Below, one piece after another: positions 7,954-14,366 of a stretch of DNA of 18,373 nucleotides. The notes beneath the pieces were generated by a model. It was not told the DNA's origin, did not search any database, and saw only the letters and a list, made by a program, of their open reading frames with translations. This DNA comes from Nitrospira lenta. Lineage in GTDB: Bacteria > Nitrospirota > Nitrospiria > Nitrospirales > Nitrospiraceae. The stretch's first letter is position 1. The number at the start of each line of letters is the position of its first letter. The position numbers and the translations under genes were made by a program. The stretch lies in NCBI GenBank assembly GCA_945906715.1, contig CAMDRK010000017.1, positions 1 through 18,373 on the forward strand, written 5' to 3'.

Positions 7954-8170
7954 GATCGCGTAACATTTCTAATGCCCCGTTCTTCTCTTTCCGACCCGCG
8001 ATATTCTTCCCACTCCGGCAATCTTTTCCTAGCCGTGCATAGCTATTCCACACGCGGTGTCCACGATCGCCGAATTTCCCTGAACGCGAGGTGTGTCATT
8101 GCCCGGTATTTACAGCGCCCTGAGGGGCCGGCCGTTCGTTCGATCTACAACTACATGTCCCGCGAACACA
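7954..8170. other. Upstream region of the flgF promoter
   Basis: This is the rest of the 461-base gene-free stretch between fliA and flgF (7765-8225). No coding frame with a start, ribosome-binding site and recognisable product is seen. It contains the small palindrome ACACGCGGTGT at 8050-8060, about 110 bases upstream of the -24 element. That is a normal distance for the enhancer site of a sigma-54 activator, and a GGCCGGCC palindrome lies nearer the promoter (8127-8134). Neither matches a site I can name, so enhancer function is only a suggestion. Confidence 0.25.
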
Positions 8171-8185
8171 TGGCACGCATGTTGC
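8171..8185 (+). promoter_or_regulatory. Sigma-54 (RpoN) promoter for the flgF operon
   Basis: The sequence TGGCACG-N4-TTGC matches the sigma-54 -24/-12 consensus exactly. The invariant GG (8172-8173) and GC (8184-8185) are 10 bases apart, as required. Transcription would start near 8197, about 29 bases before the flgF ATG and just upstream of its ribosome-binding site (AAGGAG, 8212-8217). The position, strand and spacing all fit a real promoter. It implies control by an ATP-dependent activator of the FleQ/FlrC type, not encoded here. Confidence 0.88.
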
Positions 8186-8225
8186 GTTGTGGTTCAGCGT
8201 CATTGCCACGCAAGGAGCAGCACAC

Positions 8226-8996
8226 ATGAACCGAGCTGTCTATTCCATCCTTTCCGGCGCGCTGGCGCAAGAACGCCAGATGCAGGTCTTTGCCAACAAT
8301 ATGGCAAACGTCAATACTGCCGGCTTCAAACAGGACGACCAAGGGTTTACGTCTGTTTTGGCCAGAGCGCAGGTGTCCGGGGCGGCACTTGGCCATCAGG
8401 CCGGGCTCGGTCAGCAGATCGGTGTGCGACCGGCTGGATCTGCGGAGCGAGTGTTCGTGGCTCCCCATACCATGCACACCTCGTTTGAGGCAGGCCGGAT
8501 CAGAATCACCGGCAACCCCTTGGACATGGCCATCACAGGACGTGGGTTTTTCGAGGTCAAGACGCCTCATGGGCTTCGCTATACCAGGAACGGGATGCTC
8601 TCGCTCGATGGGCAAGGACGGCTGGTGACCAATCTCGGTTATCCCGTAATGGGCACCAAAGGAGAGATCAAGGTTCCCTCCGGTTCAGTGCAGGTGACGA
8701 AGGAGGGCGCGGTACATGTCGACGGTAAACCGGTCGCGACGATCAAGGTCATGGAGTTTCCTGACGACCTCATGCCGAAAAAAAACCTCGAAGGGTTTCT
8801 GGCAGCTGATAACGGAAAGGTGATGAAGAACCCGGACATTCAAAGCGGGCATATCGAAGAATCGAACGTCAATTCGATCGGCGAGATGGTCAAGATGATC
8901 CAGGGCATGCGGAACTATGAGTCGAGCCAGAAATTGATTCAGACACTGGATCGTATGGCCGAAATTGCGATCCAAGACGTCGGGCGAGTGCTGTAA
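8226..8996 (+). CDS. flgF: FlgF, proximal-rod protein
   Basis: A 256-residue rod protein. FlgF is part of the flagellar rod that crosses the periplasm. The N-terminus has the rod/hook signature (SGALAQERQMQVFANNMANVNTAGFK), the middle has ITGRGFFEV with LRYTRNGMLSLDGQGRLVTNLGYPVMG, and the C-terminus has ESNVNSIGEMVKMIQGMRNYESSQKLIQTLD, which forms the terminal coiled coil. FlgF and FlgG are paralogues; this one is assigned to FlgF because it is shorter and its N-terminus (MNRAVYSILSG) is the FlgF type, with the clear FlgG directly downstream. The start at 8226 has AAGGAG at 8212-8217, 8 bases away; an upstream GTG/TTG extension to 8187 would overlap the promoter region. It is the first gene after the sigma-54 promoter. 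Confidence 0.92.
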   Translation: MNRAVYSILSGALAQERQMQVFANNMANVNTAGFKQDDQGFTSVLARAQVSGAALGHQAGLGQQIGVRPAGSAERVFVAPHTMHTSFEAGRIRITGNPLDMAITGRGFFEVKTPHGLRYTRNGMLSLDGQGRLVTNLGYPVMGTKGEIKVPSGSVQVTKEGAVHVDGKPVATIKVMEFPDDLMPKKNLEGFLAADNGKVMKNPDIQSGHIEESNVNSIGEMVKMIQGMRNYESSQKLIQTLDRMAEIAIQDVGRVL

Positions 8997-8998
8997 AA

Positions 8999-9140
8999 AC
9001 GTGAAGTGTTGTTCGTCCGGCATGGAAGTTTCTGGTTTCTAGTTTGAGGTTTCACGTTACTCATTTCGGAATGCTGAAATTCCGAGGATCAACATGAAAC
9101 TCGAAACTTGAAACGCTTGAACAAGATACGCTTCACGAAC
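8999..9140. repeat. Long palindrome between flgF and flgG, with repeat copy B
   Basis: Nearly the whole flgF-flgG gap is one imperfect inverted repeat. Its core is a perfect 7-base stem, tcggaat (9066-9072) with attccga (9079-9085), loop gctgaa. Outside it, 9035-9058 pairs with 9091-9114 at 19 of 24 positions. Further out, cgtgaag at the left end pairs with cttcacg at the right end, and tgttc pairs with gaaca. The right arm, 9093-9140, is the inverted match to 6867-6916. In RNA this would form a long hairpin just upstream of the flgG ribosome-binding site. No T-run follows, so simple termination is unlikely. Confidence 0.7.
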
Positions 9141-9163
9141 GACGAGAGACGTAGGAGGTTTAT

Positions 9164-9955
9164 ATGATCAGAGCGATGTGGACGGCGGCTACCGGAATGA
9201 CCGCTCAGCAGCTCAACGTGGACACGATTGCCCACAACCTGGCAAACGTCAATACCAACGCGTTCAAGCGAAGCCGGGCGGAGTTTTCCGACTTGATGTA
9301 CCAGGCGACCAGGCTTCCTGGAACGAATGCGTCGAACGTTGGGGTCTTTCCTGTCGGGATCCAGGTCGGCGGCGGGGTTCGCCCCGTCACGGTGGCCAAG
9401 GAGTGGATTCAGGGCAACATGCGCCAGACCGGCAATGAGCTGGACCTCGCGATCGATGGGGCAGGATTTTTCCAAGTCCAGCGCTCTGACGGCACGATCA
9501 TGTATACCCGCAACGGTTCGTTCAAGCGGGACAACGTCGGGAATATGGTGACGGGAGACGGAGATCTGATGAATCCCGTGATCACCATTCCCTCCGGCGC
9601 ACTCAAGCTCGATATCGGGCAGGACGGGACCGTGTCTGTTCAGTTGCCCGGCGTGACGCAAGCCTCGCAGATCGGTCAGATTCAGCTCACCAAGTTCGAT
9701 AACCCCTCGGGACTCGTGGCGATGGGGAACAATCTGTTTCTCGACAGTTTCGCGTCTGGCCCGCCACTCCAAGGGACGGGTGGATTCTCAACGGGATTTG
9801 GAACTGTGCAGCAGGGATTTCTGGAGAGTTCGAACGTCAATTTGGCAGAAGAAATGGTCAACATGATCATTGCGCAACGTAGCTATGAGATTAACTCAAA
9901 AACCATTCAAGCGTCGGACGAGATGATGTCCATCGCGAACAATCTCAGACGGTAA
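9164..9955 (+). CDS. flgG: FlgG, distal-rod protein
   Basis: A 263-residue protein, the usual FlgG length (about 260). FlgG forms the distal rod that runs through the P and L rings. The N-terminus (MIRAMWTAATGMTAQQLNV, then HNLANVNTNAFKRSRAEF) and the segment FSDLMYQATRLPG are hallmarks of FlgG and lie in the part that makes the rod stiffer than the hook. The central beta region (LDLAIDGAGFFQVQ) and the C-terminus (GFLESSNVNLAEEMVNMIIAQRSYEINSKTIQASDEM) are also canonical. The start has a strong AGGAGG at 9153-9158, 5 bases upstream, so it can be translated independently despite the long hairpin before it. flgA follows after 35 bases. Confidence 0.97.
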   Translation: MIRAMWTAATGMTAQQLNVDTIAHNLANVNTNAFKRSRAEFSDLMYQATRLPGTNASNVGVFPVGIQVGGGVRPVTVAKEWIQGNMRQTGNELDLAIDGAGFFQVQRSDGTIMYTRNGSFKRDNVGNMVTGDGDLMNPVITIPSGALKLDIGQDGTVSVQLPGVTQASQIGQIQLTKFDNPSGLVAMGNNLFLDSFASGPPLQGTGGFSTGFGTVQQGFLESSNVNLAEEMVNMIIAQRSYEINSKTIQASDEMMSIANNLRR

Positions 9956-9990
9956 GAGTGATTGCCGATCTTGGACAGAGGAGTGTTCCT

Positions 9991-10797
9991 ATGACGCCAC
10001 GATATGTGTGTGCACCAGCCGTCTTGTTGGCCCTAATCCTCGCCGGTCCCAGTCCGGCGAGCGCAGCATCCGCTGATCGTCTGCCTTTAACGGTGCGCGC
10101 GGCGCAGGGGGCTGAGTCCCGTTTCATGAAGCTGGACCAAGCTCTTACTCCGGCAGCTCACCAGTTGCACCCCGCGGACATTCAACAAAGCATCATGCGC
10201 TTTCTTGAACGGGAGATGGCGGGGCAGGTGCGCGCGGTCCATGCCACGATGGTGGATCCGCAAGAATCGATTCAAGTGCCGGCCGGCAGCACGGGACTGA
10301 CAATTACTTCACACGGATTTGACGAGGGTCTCGGACGCCGGACCTTTCATGTTCAGATCAATGCCAACGGCAGGTTCTGGCAGACGATCGATGCCACCGC
10401 CGATATCGGCGCGTCCGTCGATGCCGTCGTGCCGATCAGGGCCATTAAGGCCGACGATCTGATCGAAGCGGAAGACCTCACGATTCAGCGTATCAAACTG
10501 AGAGAGTGGAACCACCAGTTGGCGACCAGCCTGAACGACGTCGTTGGGAAAAGTGCGGCGCGCCCGTTGCAGGCGAACATGCCGATTCGCCTGGCGATGA
10601 TCAAGAAGCCCTATGCCGTTCGCAAGGGCGATCGTGTCGCTATTGAGGCAAGGCACGGAGGGCTTTTGATTCAGGCGACCGGCGTGACCAAGGCGAGCGG
10701 CGAGCTCGGCCAGTCCATTACGGTGGCCAACGTAGATTCTGGCAAAGAGTTGCGGGCGAAGATTATCGCACCGGGAGTTGTGCGTGTTGAGTATTAG
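9991..10797 (+). CDS. flgA: FlgA, P-ring assembly chaperone
   Basis: A 268-residue exported protein. FlgA is a periplasmic chaperone needed to polymerise FlgI into the P ring. The first 26 residues form a Sec signal peptide (VLLALILAG core, likely cleavage after PASA or ASAA). The C-terminal half is the SAF/ChapFlgA region, with VVPIRAIKADDLIEAEDL, the segment LQANMPIRLAMIKKPYAVRKGD, and the end GKELRAKIIAPGVVRVEY. The part before it (about 40-140) is the less conserved N-terminal domain. The chosen ATG has GAGGAG at 9978-9983, 7 bases upstream; a GTG at 9958 would give an implausible polar extension ahead of the signal peptide. Its end overlaps flgH. Confidence 0.93.
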   Translation: MTPRYVCAPAVLLALILAGPSPASAASADRLPLTVRAAQGAESRFMKLDQALTPAAHQLHPADIQQSIMRFLEREMAGQVRAVHATMVDPQESIQVPAGSTGLTITSHGFDEGLGRRTFHVQINANGRFWQTIDATADIGASVDAVVPIRAIKADDLIEAEDLTIQRIKLREWNHQLATSLNDVVGKSAARPLQANMPIRLAMIKKPYAVRKGDRVAIEARHGGLLIQATGVTKASGELGQSITVANVDSGKELRAKIIAPGVVRVEY

Positions 10798-11503
10798 CTT
10801 CTGTTACAGATCTGTCCGTGTGGCTATCGCGCTGAGCGTGCTGAGTGCCGCGTTCTTCAATGCCGGGTGCTACTTTCATAACTCGCCCAATGTGGCGAAT
10901 AAACTGACGGTGCCTCCCTTGCCGCCTCCCAAAACCCTTGGCTCGCTGTGGCAAGAAGAGAATGGACGCGCCTACTTGTATGAAGACCTGCGGGCCATGC
11001 GCGTCGGCGATATCCTGACGATCAAAATCGTAGAAAAACATGCGGGGTCCAAGTCAGCCGATACGAAGGCGGAGCGGGAATCGACCTTGAACAATTCGTT
11101 AAGCGGATCCGGTATCGGATACATCGGGATTCCCGGAGTCCGTCTCGGCGGCGAGACGATGCGGGGGCTGGGGGTCGATGCCAGTTCAAAGAACAAGTTC
11201 GGCGGCAAAGGCGCCACAAGTCGCGCCGACACACTGACTGGGACGATTTCCACGATTGTGACCGAAGTTTTGCCGAACGGGGATCTCAGAATTGAAGGCA
11301 AGCGGGAAGTCACCGTGAATAGCGAGACACAGCTGATGTCGATCAGCGGCATCGTCCGCCGCGTAGACGTCGACACCAAAAACACGGTGTTGTCGAGCGC
11401 CATTGCCGACGCGAAAATCGAGTACTCAGGCTTGGGCGTCGTGGATGACGTGCAACGGCCAGGATGGCTGGTTCGGGTGCTCGACTGGGTCTATCCCTTC
11501 TAG
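10784..11503 (+). CDS. flgH: FlgH, L-ring lipoprotein
   Basis: FlgH forms the L ring, the rod bushing in the outer membrane. The product of about 239 residues shows FlgH landmarks: GSLWQEENGRAYLYEDLRAM, RVGDILTIKIVEKHAGSKSA, the glycine-rich centre, and the conserved C-terminal half with LPNGDLRIEGKREVTVN, ISGIVRRVDVD and NTVLSSAIADAKIEYSG. The N-terminal hydrophobic stretch ends at a cysteine (about C29), but the lipobox reads FNAGC, with N at -3 where L is usual. The start is uncertain: TTG 10778, GTG 10784 or TTG 10787. I chose GTG because GGGAG at 10773-10777 is best spaced for it. It overlaps the end of flgA by 14 bases. Confidence 0.92.
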   Translation: MLSISFCYRSVRVAIALSVLSAAFFNAGCYFHNSPNVANKLTVPPLPPPKTLGSLWQEENGRAYLYEDLRAMRVGDILTIKIVEKHAGSKSADTKAERESTLNNSLSGSGIGYIGIPGVRLGGETMRGLGVDASSKNKFGGKGATSRADTLTGTISTIVTEVLPNGDLRIEGKREVTVNSETQLMSISGIVRRVDVDTKNTVLSSAIADAKIEYSGLGVVDDVQRPGWLVRVLDWVYPF

Positions 11504-11522
11504 TTTGAAGGAGATGCGGCGC

Positions 11523-11786
11523 ATGAAACAGAAAGGCAGGCGGACGGCAGGCGTCCCCTGGGCGAAGTGGCATCGCATGATCGTGCTGCGGTCTTTGAAA
11601 ATGATGGTCATGAGCGGGGTCGTCCGCCGGGCCGATCTTGCTCCCCCGCCGGTTCACCCCGATTCAGGGGAGGGTGGGTTGGATGGGCAGGGAGAGGATC
11701 AATCCTCTGCGGGCAGTATGGCGGAACCAGGCTGGCTCGCCAGAATGTTTTTCAGCCGGGAACACCTCCTGCGACGGCACCATTAA
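11523..11786 (+). CDS. Small unknown protein between flgH and flgI
   Basis: I do not recognise this 87-residue product. Support for it as a gene: it sits in a co-directional operon gap of about 300 bases, its ATG has AAGGAG at 11508-11513 (9 bases upstream), and its third codon positions are mostly G or C like its neighbours. The N-terminal third is strongly basic (MKQKGRRTAGVPWAKWHRM, more Arg further on), the middle is acidic and rich in Pro and Gly, and the C-terminus is basic (RREHLLRRHH-like). No signal peptide or clear membrane helix is seen, so it is probably cytoplasmic. A short PGWLAR near its end resembles PGWLVR at the end of FlgH. It could instead be untranslated leader; two other frames are also open here. 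Confidence 0.5.
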   Translation: MKQKGRRTAGVPWAKWHRMIVLRSLKMMVMSGVVRRADLAPPPVHPDSGEGGLDGQGEDQSSAGSMAEPGWLARMFFSREHLLRRHH

Positions 11787-11812
11787 CCGTGAATATTGTA
11801 TAGGACACCACC

Positions 11813-12952
11813 ATGATGACCATTGCAAAGCGCTGTATCGTTGCCGGACTTCTTGTGGTGATGTTTGGAGCGGCACCGGCTTGGGCGGTTCGGATCAAAG
11901 ACGTCGGCTCTTTCGAAGGCGTCCGGGAGAACCAGTTGATCGGCTACGGGCTCGTCGTCGGTCTGGATCGTACCGGCGACCAGGTCATCGGCGGTCAGTT
12001 CACGATCCAAGCCATGATGTCGATGTTGAATAAGATGGGCGTCAACCTGGTGATCGACCCGATCCAGTTGCTGACGCGTAACATTGCCTCGGTCATGGTG
12101 ACGGCAAAATTGCCGCCATTTGCCAAGCCAGGGTTGACGGTCGATGTCCTCGTCTCGTCGATGGCTAACGCAAAGAGTTTGCAAGGCGGCACCTTGTTGC
12201 TCACTCCACTGAAGGCGGCGAATCAGCAAGTCTATGCCGTGGCGCAAGGGCCGGTTTCAATCGGAGGTTTCTTGGGAGGAACCGGTGGCGCAGGCGGTTC
12301 CACTGTGACCAAAAATCATCAGTCTGCCGGCACGGTGCCAGGCGGGGCCATCATCGAAAAAGAGGTGGCCATCGACGTTGAATCGTGGGAAACCGTATCG
12401 GTGCTCCTGCGCCAGCCTGATTTCACGACGGCGATTAGAACGACCGAAGCCATCGACGGCGTCTTCGGGAAGGGGAGTGCGACCGCCGTCAATGCAGGGC
12501 TGGTTCGGGCGACTATTCCTGCAAACTTTCGCGGTCGAGTGGTGGAGTACATTGCCACGATCGAAGGGTTGGATGTTGCTGTGGACGTGTCGGCGAGAGT
12601 GGTGGTGAATGAACGGACCGGTACCGTAGTCCTCGGAGAACATGTCCGTATCTCTACCTGTGCCATCTCTCACGGCAACCTCACAATCTCAGTCAAGAAC
12701 ACGATAAATGTGTCGCAGCCTCCCGCTTCCTTACTTGGTGGGCCTTCTGGTGGGCAGACGACGGTCACTGAGGATGTTCAGACTGAGGCGAAGGAGCAAG
12801 AGTCCAGACTGGTGGTGGTGGATGAAACGGTAACCCTCGGAGAGGTGGTCCGGGCGCTCAATGCAGTCGGAGTGACCCCTAGAGACTTGGTTGCAATTCT
12901 ATCGGCTCTCCGGTCAGCAGGAGCACTTCAGGCCAACCTTGATATTATATAG
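11813..12952 (+). CDS. flgI: FlgI, P-ring protein
   Basis: A 379-residue protein of normal length for FlgI, which forms the P ring in the peptidoglycan layer. A Sec signal peptide is evident (IVAGLLVVMFGAAPAWA, likely cut after AWA). The mature protein opens with VRIKDVGSFEGVRENQLIGYG, then LVVGLDRTGDQ, and continues with the family-typical IDPIQLLTRNIASVMVTAKLPPF, LQGGTLLLTPL and NERTGTVVLGEHVRIS. It ends in DLVAILSALRSAGALQANLDII, the conserved FlgI C-terminus. The tandem ATGATG at 11813/11816 follows a weak taggac. Its neighbour flgA supplies the chaperone; flgH the partner ring. The last part of the gene and the gap after it are visibly richer in A and T. Confidence 0.96.
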   Translation: MMTIAKRCIVAGLLVVMFGAAPAWAVRIKDVGSFEGVRENQLIGYGLVVGLDRTGDQVIGGQFTIQAMMSMLNKMGVNLVIDPIQLLTRNIASVMVTAKLPPFAKPGLTVDVLVSSMANAKSLQGGTLLLTPLKAANQQVYAVAQGPVSIGGFLGGTGGAGGSTVTKNHQSAGTVPGGAIIEKEVAIDVESWETVSVLLRQPDFTTAIRTTEAIDGVFGKGSATAVNAGLVRATIPANFRGRVVEYIATIEGLDVAVDVSARVVVNERTGTVVLGEHVRISTCAISHGNLTISVKNTINVSQPPASLLGGPSGGQTTVTEDVQTEAKEQESRLVVVDETVTLGEVVRALNAVGVTPRDLVAILSALRSAGALQANLDII

Positions 12953-13013
12953 ATAAGATATTGATAATACAGCAATATTAACTCAATGTATTAGTCGTTT
13001 CAGGAGGTTCATC
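12953..13013. other. AT-rich spacer with small hairpins before flgJ
   Basis: The 61 bases between flgI and flgJ are strongly AT-rich against a GC-rich background. They contain atattg (12958-12963) pairing with caatat (12973-12978), and the alternative taataca (12965-12971) pairing with tgtatta (12987-12993). The two pairings exclude each other. No good promoter is found: a TTGATA lies at 12961, but no matching -10 follows. Confidence 0.4.
13002..13007 (+). promoter_or_regulatory. Ribosome-binding site that fixes the flgJ TTG start
   Basis: A perfect AGGAGG ends 6 bases before the TTG at 13014, the only start codon at a suitable distance. It is the strongest ribosome-binding site in this part of the operon and supports a non-ATG start for the rod-binding protein. 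Confidence 0.8.
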
Positions 13014-13433
13014 TTGGATCAGGGCCGCGCAGGACTCAGTGCTATCAGACAGGTGGCCGAAGCTCCTCTGAGTTTGCCCCAGTTTCCATCGCGAGGCAGT
13101 GGAGAGCAAGGGGTAGAGATGGCCGCTCTCAAGGGCGCCGCGAAGGAATTTGAAAGTTACTTCATATCCAATCTATTGAAAATTATGAGAGAAACAGTCC
13201 CAAAGGGGGCATTGGATAATAAAGGTGGCGCCTATTTCTACTCGTTTTATGACCAGGAAATCGGTCGTTTGGCTGCAGAGTCTGGTGGGCTTGGATTGGC
13301 CAGAATGATTGACGAATATACGGAAAAAAACTCACCTCCCCCCTCAAGTTTTCAGGCTCACAAACCGATAGAGGAGCCGACAGGTATTAAAGCCTCAGTT
13401 TCAGCACCACTCAGGCTGATGACGCGGGGCTAA
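13014..13433 (+). CDS. flgJ: FlgJ-type rod-binding protein (no muramidase domain)
   Basis: A 139-residue protein matching the N-terminal rod-binding half of FlgJ, which caps or scaffolds rod assembly. The diagnostic region is KGAAKEFESYFISNLLKIMRET, followed by GGAYFYSFYDQEIGRLAAESGGLGLARMI. The C-terminal peptidoglycan-hydrolase domain of enterobacterial FlgJ (about 150 further residues) is absent; the frame ends normally at 13433, so this is a single-domain form and not a truncation. A separate enzyme would be needed to open the cell wall. Translation begins at TTG with a very good AGGAGG. The C-terminal tail of about 35 residues is Pro/Ser-rich and probably disordered. Confidence 0.9.
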   Translation: MDQGRAGLSAIRQVAEAPLSLPQFPSRGSGEQGVEMAALKGAAKEFESYFISNLLKIMRETVPKGALDNKGGAYFYSFYDQEIGRLAAESGGLGLARMIDEYTEKNSPPPSSFQAHKPIEEPTGIKASVSAPLRLMTRG

Positions 13434-13454
13434 CTTAGGGAGAGGAGAGACATT

Positions 13455-13757
13455 ATGCAGATCTCAGGTCATGGCAAATCCGATCAGCTTGCACAGCTGC
13501 TACTCGGCGCTCAGGAGAGCGCTCCGATCGGGTCGAATCGCCGTACGTCCAGCGATGGACGCCAAGATCGCGTACAGATCTCTCAACAGGCAAAAGAGAT
13601 TCAGCGGATCACGGCCTTGGCCGACCAGCCGGATGATGCCAGAGCAGAGCGAATTAAACAGATTAGCCGGTCGGTGGAGACCGGCACGTACAACATCGAT
13701 GGGCGCAAGGTCGGGGATGCCATTATCCGTCACGCATTGACCGACGCCACGCTCTAA
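13455..13757 (+). CDS. flgM: FlgM, anti-sigma-28 factor
   Basis: A 100-residue protein of normal FlgM size. FlgM binds FliA and keeps late genes off until it is exported through the completed hook-basal body. The pattern is typical: a polar, disordered N-terminal half, then VQISQQAKEIQRI and the sigma-binding C-terminal part DARAERIKQISRSVETGTYNID with KVGDAIIRHAL. The start ATG follows the purine-rich ggagaggagaga at 13440-13451. It sits between flgJ and flgN, so transcription from the flgF sigma-54 promoter could supply it; I see no sigma-28 promoter immediately upstream. Its target, FliA, is encoded in the same window. Confidence 0.93.
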   Translation: MQISGHGKSDQLAQLLLGAQESAPIGSNRRTSSDGRQDRVQISQQAKEIQRITALADQPDDARAERIKQISRSVETGTYNIDGRKVGDAIIRHALTDATL

Positions 13758-13847
13758 TCCGTCCTCTCTCTGTTTCGGGGAACCGATCTGAGCAGAAGGC
13801 GGCTGGAGCCTGCACTGACTCAGATGAATCCCGACAGAAAGAGGCAC

Positions 13848-14357
13848 ATGTTCAACACTGCATCAGCCGCCACATCTCTCCTCGATATCCTCACTCGTGA
13901 GGAAGCCCACTGTGATCTGTTCCATCAGACTCTGCAGCAAGAACGGAATGCCCTCCGTCGGCTATCCGTGGCAGAGTTCCCTGCGCTCAACGAACAGCGG
14001 GTTAAAAATCTCCAAGAATTCGAATTGTTAGAGTCTGAACGCGAGGCAGTGGTCAAGAATTATTCCGATGCCTTGGGGCTTCCCCGCGCAACGGTCACCT
14101 TGCAGGCCATCATCGATCGGCTTGACCCACAAGACAAACGAGCGGTTGAACGATGTCATGAGCGGCTCGCGGCGAAAGTCCGCGCCTTGCGCCAGGACAC
14201 CGCCGTGAACGCGTTACTCGTGGCCGGCATCCAAACGCTCTGCCGCAAAGCGATGCATCTCTCGGCCGAGGCGCTTCCGGAGCAGGGCACCTATTCATCT
14301 TCCGGGGAATCGCAACGCGTAGGGACCGGCGGCGCCATGTTCAGGCAAAGAGGATAA
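13848..14357 (+). CDS. flgN: FlgN-type export chaperone for FlgK and FlgL
   Basis: A 169-residue, mostly alpha-helical protein that fits FlgN, the cytoplasmic chaperone that delivers FlgK and FlgL to the export gate. FlgN is poorly conserved, so the call rests on helical and coiled-coil character (for example LDILTREEAHCDLFHQTLQQE and LNEQRVKNLQEFELLESERE), the length, and its place between flgM and flgK, the classic position. The last 30 residues are Gly/Ser-rich and probably flexible. Start: ATG 13848 is preceded by aaagagg (13838-13844, rather close), while ATG 13824 has no ribosome-binding site and adds 8 residues. The gap from flgM is about 90 bases. Confidence 0.82.
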   Translation: MFNTASAATSLLDILTREEAHCDLFHQTLQQERNALRRLSVAEFPALNEQRVKNLQEFELLESEREAVVKNYSDALGLPRATVTLQAIIDRLDPQDKRAVERCHERLAAKVRALRQDTAVNALLVAGIQTLCRKAMHLSAEALPEQGTYSSSGESQRVGTGGAMFRQRG

Positions 14358-14366
14358 ACCCGCATC

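Noticed and set aside
7768..8229. Open frame of 153 codons on the + strand across the fliA-flgF gap
   Set aside because: It runs through the palindromic element and the sigma-54 promoter, has no good ribosome-binding site, and its composition does not resemble the neighbouring proteins.
9066..9085. Hairpin after flgF considered as a rho-independent terminator
   Set aside because: The stem is good but no run of T follows it; it is better explained as the tip of the larger palindrome.
12961..12989. Possible sigma-70 promoter (TTGATA) in the AT-rich spacer before flgJ
   Set aside because: At 17 bases spacing the -10 would be CAATGT, a poor match, and 18-19 base spacing is no better. The AT-richness alone is not evidence.
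13758..13823. Possible terminator after flgM (ctgag at 13788 with ctcag at 13819)
   Set aside because: The stem is only 5 bases with a long loop and no T-run, and flgN-flgK-flgL continue in the same direction.
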